DNA from: Glomus cerebriforme
Taxonomy: Eukaryota > Glomeromycota > Glomeromycetes > Glomerales > Glomeraceae
Assembly: GCA_003550305.1 (NCBI GenBank)
Contig: QKYT01000162.1
Location: 111,167-134,853 of the forward strand
Direction: 5' to 3'
DNA length: 23,687 bases
Position numbers and translations under genes: made by a program
Shown here: in pieces, positions 19,152 through 23,687 of the stretch
Layout: the number at the start of each line of letters is the position of its first letter
Numbering within the stretch: position 1 is the first letter of the stretch
Notes under the pieces: generated by a model
What the model saw: only the letters and a program-made list of their open reading frames with translations
What the model was told of the DNA's origin: nothing
Database searches by the model: none

Positions 19152-21782
19152 ATGGAACTTGTAAAAATTCTTGATGAAAATTCTTTTGATCCAACGCCAA
19201 AATTAAAATCTAGCCCAATACCGATTTTGTTTATTTCTTTTAATCAAAATGACGACATATGTTTTATTTGTGGAGATAAATATTCAGAAACATTTTTATT
19301 TAAACAAAAATATTGTAAAAATTGTTTTTTACATTATAGTACCAATGTTATAACTTACAATTATACATACTTAGATATTCATATAAGTACTATAAGTTCT
19401 CAATGTAAGGAACATGAAACGAGTAGAAATGAAGAATTTTATACAAGAAATATTAAGGAATGGTGTAAAAATTGTTCAATAATTTCATTCTTCAAACAAA
19501 TACCAACAAATTCTTTGGCATATTATGATGATGATCTTAGTTTTGAAGTGCAAAATAAAATTATTGAAAGCGAAAAAGATTGTGGATTATGTGGAAAATT
19601 AATTTATCAAAATTCTTTATTATTCGAAAAACTTAAAATGTGTTCAGATTGCTATCAAGTTTCTTATGAATTTATATTTTCTTCATTAGCTAAAGAAACT
19701 GTTCCAATCCTTTATTTACCATGGTGGGATACATTTTATGTGTGTATAATATGTAAAGCGGAACTTTCATCTGGATCTATTGATCAAAAATGGTGTTCCT
19801 ATTGTTTCATAGTTTATAGTGGATGTAGATATTGTCTGACAACAAATATTATTTTTGGATTTACAGATCAATCCCAATGTAAGAAATGCAGAAAAGTGAC
19901 GTCGATAACTATATTTAATACAATGATAGATATTGGATATAATGTAATAGATGACTTTATTTATGAAAAGAGAAATATAATTGATAAAGGCAATAATGCA
20001 GAATATATGAAAGATATAAATAAATATGACGATAAACCATTAAATGTTTATGATTTTTTTAAAGAAAATTTATGTACAAAATTTGCTCCAAAAACCAAAA
20101 TAGAATGGATACCACATTATCGAATTAAAAATTTAATAAGAATTGCAGAAGGTGGGTATAGCGTGATATACCAAGCAACTTGGCTAGATGGAGGGTTATA
20201 TGGTGCAGAATACTCTTCTTGCTATAGAAAAAAAAATGAAGTTATTGTTATAAAAAGATTTAAAGATTATATAAATGGTCAAAAACATTTTTTAAATGAG
20301 GTAATTATATTTATAATTAATCATTATTTAATCATGAATTTTAATTAATTATTTAATTTTAGTTAAAGTCACATTATCAATGTTACAATGGATCTAATGG
20401 ATCTGATTATATCATCCGGTGTTATGGTATTGTAAAAGATCCCGTAACAAATGAATATATGTTAGCAATACAGTATGCAAATGGAGGAGATTTACATAAT
20501 TATTTGCGAGATGATTTTAAAAATATAACGTGGAAAGAAAAATTAGAAATTATACAACAAGTTTCAATTGGGTATTTATATACTTTATAATTACTGATCT
20601 ATAATATTTATAATACTAATTTAATAATATTTTATTTACTCTAGACTTGAGGACATTCATAATGTAGATTTTATACATCGAGATCTCCATAGTGGTAATA
20701 TATTACTAACTAACTTGTATCAAAAAAAGCTATGGCAAATTGGAGATTTAGGATTATCACAACATGTTAATAATACCTCATCAAATAACGAAATATATGG
20801 AGTAATACCCTATATTGCGCCAGAAATATTTAAAGGGTCTGCATTTTCTAAAGAATCTGATGTTTATTGTATGGGTATGATTATGTGGGAACTTACAACA
20901 GGTTGTAAACCTTTTGCTAATGTTGAACATGATCATAAACTTATTTATAAAATTGTTGATGGAGTGCGACCTAAAATTACAGAAGATACGCCAAAATGTT
21001 TTGCTAGTTTAATGGAAAGTTGTTGGAATGCTGATCCCAAAAAAAGACCTCCTATAACTGAAGTTTGTGAAATTCTTAAGCCTTGGTATAATGAAAAAGT
21101 TTGTGAGGATCAATTCATTATAGCTGAAAAAAAAAGGAATGAAAAAGATTTTGTGAGTCGATCAATCAATGAAGAAAAAAGTAGTGAAATATATTCTGTG
21201 AGTTCGCCAATTCAATTTGAAGAAACGAATAATGAAATAGAGTTTGAGAGTCGGTTAATTAAAACTGAAGAAAAAAATAATGATCTAGATTTTGTGGATC
21301 GATTCATTAAAACTGAAGACAAAAGTAATGAAAAAGGTTTTATGGATCAATTCATTAAAGCTGAAGAGATAAGAAAGGAATTAATTAAATCAAAGCAGCT
21401 CGGTCCTGAATCTACTGAAGAATCTGATTTAAATGTTATTTATACTAGGCCAATAGGCTTTTTAATAAATAGATATGTAACTAGACCATTAAGCACTTTT
21501 ATAAGTAATTTCATATCTAGACAACTTAACTCTTACATTCCAAGTATTTCACTTAATTCGAAACAAGGTATTAATTATATTTCTTTTCAAAGAAATTTTA
21601 CGATTTCGATTTTAACATTTTTTGACCAAAACCATATATCCACTTATTTATACGCAGAGATTAACCAAATACCATCAAGTAATCATGACAGAGACCCAAA
21701 AAATAGAAAAGATAGAGGCGTACATTTTATTTGCATCTGTTTTACTTATAATAAACCAACAATGCCGATTCCCAGAAAGTAA
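19152..21782 (+). CDS. Kinase C: zinc-ribbon-like protein kinase with linker repeats
   Basis: Exons 19152-20300, 20363-20571 and 20645-21567 match A and B in boundaries and phases (0, 2, 1). A likely last exon 21658-21782 gives 801 aa. Because that 90-base intron is a multiple of three and open, retention would give 831 aa. The N-terminal half has nine CxxC knuckles (C37/40 to C243/246) and CRYCLTTNIIFG. The kinase domain has EGGYSVIY (333-340), K368 in VIVIK, HRDLHSGN (464-471), DLG (487-489) and APE (511-513), so activity is likely. Residues 605-699 contain six copies of a 16-residue unit. The C-terminal exons of A and B (ending KKHIKSKN or EKRIKIKR) are absent, and unrelated sequence follows the conserved donor at 21567. 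A strong donor (AAAGTAAGT, 21779) could splice the transcript into the next coding region in frame. The start is chosen by alignment with B and with M5 of A. Confidence 0.8.
21099..21383 (+). repeat. Six-copy 16-residue repeat in kinase C
   Basis: Units begin at 21099, 21147, 21192, 21240, 21288 and 21336, each 48 nt except the second (45 nt). Best-conserved units are DFVDRFIKTEDKSNEK, EFESRLIKTEEKNNDL and GFMDQFIKAEEIRKEL. The pattern is (D/E/G)F-x-(D/S)-(R/Q)-x-I-(K)-x-E-(E/D). A and B have a single copy (DQFIEAEKTRKKL, EQFNQAEKKRLEL) at this place. The units are acidic and likely helical, between the kinase domain and the tail. Confidence 0.75.
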
Positions 21783-22731
21783 GTTTTATTAATTTTATAT
21801 TTTTATTTTAACATTATTAGCATTATTTTTATTGAATATATTTTTCAAAATATTGAAAATATTAGAAGTGGGGATAAAAAATCAATTTACTTTAATAATG
21901 ATGAATCGGATGAAGGAATTAAACGCGAGATTGAATTATTGTTCCCGCAATTGAAACATAAAGGTTGGCAATTTTTTCATTGCATATCAGAATTAGAAAA
22001 ATCAAGAAAATCCCACTGTCTCGGCATTGCCAACGAGCCAATTAACGGATGGACAATTGATGAATTAAACCGGTAAATGATTTTTATTTTTAATTTTAAT
22101 CTTTTAGTTATTTATTTTTTTTGTGAGTTTTAAGTTTTTGATTTAATTATTAGAATTACGGGTAACAGGAAAAAATTGTATATAGGAATCCCTAGCTTTT
22201 GATTCTAATGATTGGATCTCTATTCAAATCAATGAAGATATGAAAAAATTAAGAACGTTAAAATCTCATTATCGATCGATTTTAAATTTTGCTTTTAATT
22301 GTCCTATTTCAAAATTAAATATGTTTGGTCTAGAATTTTATTTATAAGATAAATTTTTACGAAAAATGTTAGATTCACAAAGATTGTGGAACAAGAAATT
22401 CAGTTGCCATAATCCATCATGAAGTAATAAAAATTTTACAGAATCACTTTTTAAGATAGATTTTGAATATGTAAATATTTTATATTATTTATATATAATC
22501 GCCTTATTGAAAAATAATTATGAACTTATCCACTTGAACTATAACATTTGCTTGCATCATGCGTTCATTTCTGAGAAACCAGAAAGGAAAAAAGAGATGG
22601 TCCTAATAGCTGTGTAAGTATTATGCAAACATTATAAAGTCTTTCGGCCAAGAATATTCTGTCATCCTGTAGAAAATTCGAAAAAAATCATTCAAATTAC
22701 CGATAAAATTGCCAGAGGAAGAGAAAAATAA
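21685..22731 (+). pseudogene. Unidentified decayed gene behind kinase C
   Basis: Protein-like frames run in the same direction. A possible first exon starts at ATG 21685 (MTETQKIEKIEAYILF...), overlapping the kinase C tail in another frame and ending at the GTAAGT donor (21779). Exon 21821-22072 contains GIKREIELLFPQLKHKGWQF and ANEPINGWTIDELNR. Its join fits the kinase C frame (phase 2), not the ATG 21685 frame (phase 1). A phase-2 splice to 22154 adds ITGNRKKLYIGIPSF, where a one-base shift in a T run (22197-22200) switches frame. From 22201 a frame (DSNDWISIQINEDMKKLR..., later KNNYELIHLNYNICLHHAF) continues to a GTAAGT donor near 22615, broken by TAA 22345 and TGA 22420. A last frame ends near 22731. 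I do not recognise the family and no transposase motif is evident. Confidence 0.45.
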
Positions 22732-22981
22732 TGAAAACAAATATGAATAAGATCAAAAAGATCATAAAATCAAAATCAAAAACTAAAATAAAATTGTTAA
22801 TAAGCTACTTAATTAAATTACCATTTTTTAACAGTACATATTTCAGATTCAGATGATCACTTTAAAAAAAAAAGATTTTGAATATTTAAATGAATCCAAT
22901 TTTCTTATAATAAATTATTAACCCTCTAAATAAACAAATAATATAAATTACAAAATTTGAAACATTTTATATAAAAAACCT
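22732..22981. other. AT-rich spacer
   Basis: Nothing is recognised. It forms the 3' flank of both neighbouring relics. Confidence 0.4.
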
Positions 22982-23400
22982 CTAAACTAAGTCAAAAGGA
23001 ACAACTTCTACATCTTTATCACCAACAGATTCGAAAATAACCTCTTCACCACTAACAATTTCGGTAACGAAATCACCATCCCCTAGTTTTAATATAGTAC
23101 CTTCATTAATTTTTAATTAACCACCCGTACCAATTAAATGAACATATAATCTTCTAGTTTTATCCCATTCACCCAAAGTTCCTTGAATCGTATGTACGAC
23201 CTCATTTTCAGGTTGTAATACAGTATACTAGCAAACATGTGAAAATCAGTATGAATTCCAATCGTTTCCGGATCTTGCTCAGATATTGGAGAAATTATAT
23301 GAATTAAATTATTGGTTTTAACAGAATCAGAAAAGGTTTTCGTGTGATAGGCTGGGGTAAGATTTTTCACATCAGGTGAAACTATACTTGCCGCCCATAT
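22982..23400 (-). pseudogene. YhhW/pirin-type cupin C-terminal fragment, decayed
   Basis: The minus strand reads, in order, LTPAYHTKTFSDSVKTNNLI, then HIISPISEQDPETIGIHTDF and HMFASIL. A frameshift follows near 23220, then PENEVVHTIQGTLGEWDKTR, RLYVHLIGTGG, an in-frame TAA (near 23116-23118), and LKINEGTILKLGDGDFVTEI to VEVVPFDLV with TAG at 22984-22982. The order (xxY-F-D, IISP, IHxDxxMFAxIL, RxxYVHxxxG, GDGDxV, FDL) fits the second cupin domain of YhhW-like pirin/quercetinase family proteins. These are two-cupin proteins, and the N-terminal cupin with the metal-binding His/Glu residues is missing. The 5' side stops where the TGGGAT array begins. With truncation, frameshift and stop it is a pseudogene. 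Family assignment is from pattern memory and moderately sure. Confidence 0.65.
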
Positions 23401-23401
23401 T

Positions 23402-23524
23402 AATGGGAATGGGAGAATCCCACATCCCATCCCANCCCAAATCCCATCCCAAATCCCATTATCCCATCCCATTTGTCATAATCCCATCCCAATCCCAAAT
23501 CCCATCCCAAATCCCATATCCCAT
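23402..23524. repeat. AATCCCATCCC tandem array
   Basis: About 120 bases are made of AATCCCATCCC and close variants (ATCCCATCCC, AAATCCCAT), with one ambiguous base at 23435. The left edge is inverted (AATGGGAATGGGA before AATCCCACATCCCA), so the array has a short foldback start. It abuts the broken end of the cupin relic. Confidence 0.8.
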
Positions 23525-23687
23525 CATTAAATTATTATTATTATTATAAAATATACCAAATGAGATTTTTTTAAATCACACCAACTTGACATTTAAAGTA
23601 ATTATAAAAAATGATATATAGTTGGATTTCAATAAGTAATTATACAATTAAATTATATTTTTATATTAATTACTAAATTTATTTTTT
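23525..23687. other. AT-rich window end
   Basis: A short ATT-repeat (about 23531-23545) is present and nothing else is recognised before the window ends. Confidence 0.4.

Noticed and set aside
23134..23472. 112-codon minus-strand ORF taken as a whole
   Set aside because: Its start is translated TGGGAT array and its end is past a frameshift; only the middle belongs to the cupin relic.

Overview
The window looks like a gene-poor, repeat-rich part of an arbuscular mycorrhizal (Glomeromycotina) fungal genome, most likely Rhizophagus irregularis or a close relative. The evidence is very high AT content, short GT-AG introns, dispersed paralogues of a cysteine-rich protein-kinase family of the type expanded in that genus, and many decayed transposons. 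The taxon is an inference. No rRNA, tRNA or CRISPR array was recognised.

Three six-exon-type genes dominate. Kinase A is on the minus strand (5977-8575). Paralogues B (14113-16751) and C (19152 to about 21782) are on the plus strand. Each has an N-terminal half of about 300 residues holding nine CxxC knuckles (zinc-ribbon-like), followed by a TKL-like kinase domain. Intron positions and phases are shared (phases 0, 2, 1, and in A and B also 2, 1). I rebuilt A and B by splicing and both close exactly in frame (737 and 709 aa). A and C keep the catalytic motifs. B has lost the Gly-loop glycines, HRD, DLG and APE segment but keeps a full reading frame, so it is a pseudokinase. C carries six copies of a 16-residue linker repeat that A and B have once, and its 3' exons are replaced by unrelated sequence. 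A fourth, badly decayed kinase relic lies at about 805-1515.

The rest is mostly mobile or decayed DNA. A TIR-bounded element (4417-5089) contains two exons of a coding fragment. A 261-bp TA-flanked MITE (5327-5587) is filled with ATCCG words. Unidentified coding relics lie at about 8850-10560. A broken PIF/Harbinger element has a transposase (about 11555-12482, +) and a convergent Myb/SANT-like partner (about 12508-12993, -). GC-richer blocks of unknown origin lie at 17040-17400 and 17650-17770.

At the right end there is an unidentified decayed gene (about 21685-22731) directly behind C, and a decayed YhhW/pirin-type cupin fragment (22982-23400, -) cut off by an AATCCCATCCC array (23402-23524).

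If the kinase genes act together, the plausible picture is a small paralogue cluster of two active-looking kinases and one pseudokinase sharing a metal-binding N-terminal module. Nothing in the sequence shows that they interact.
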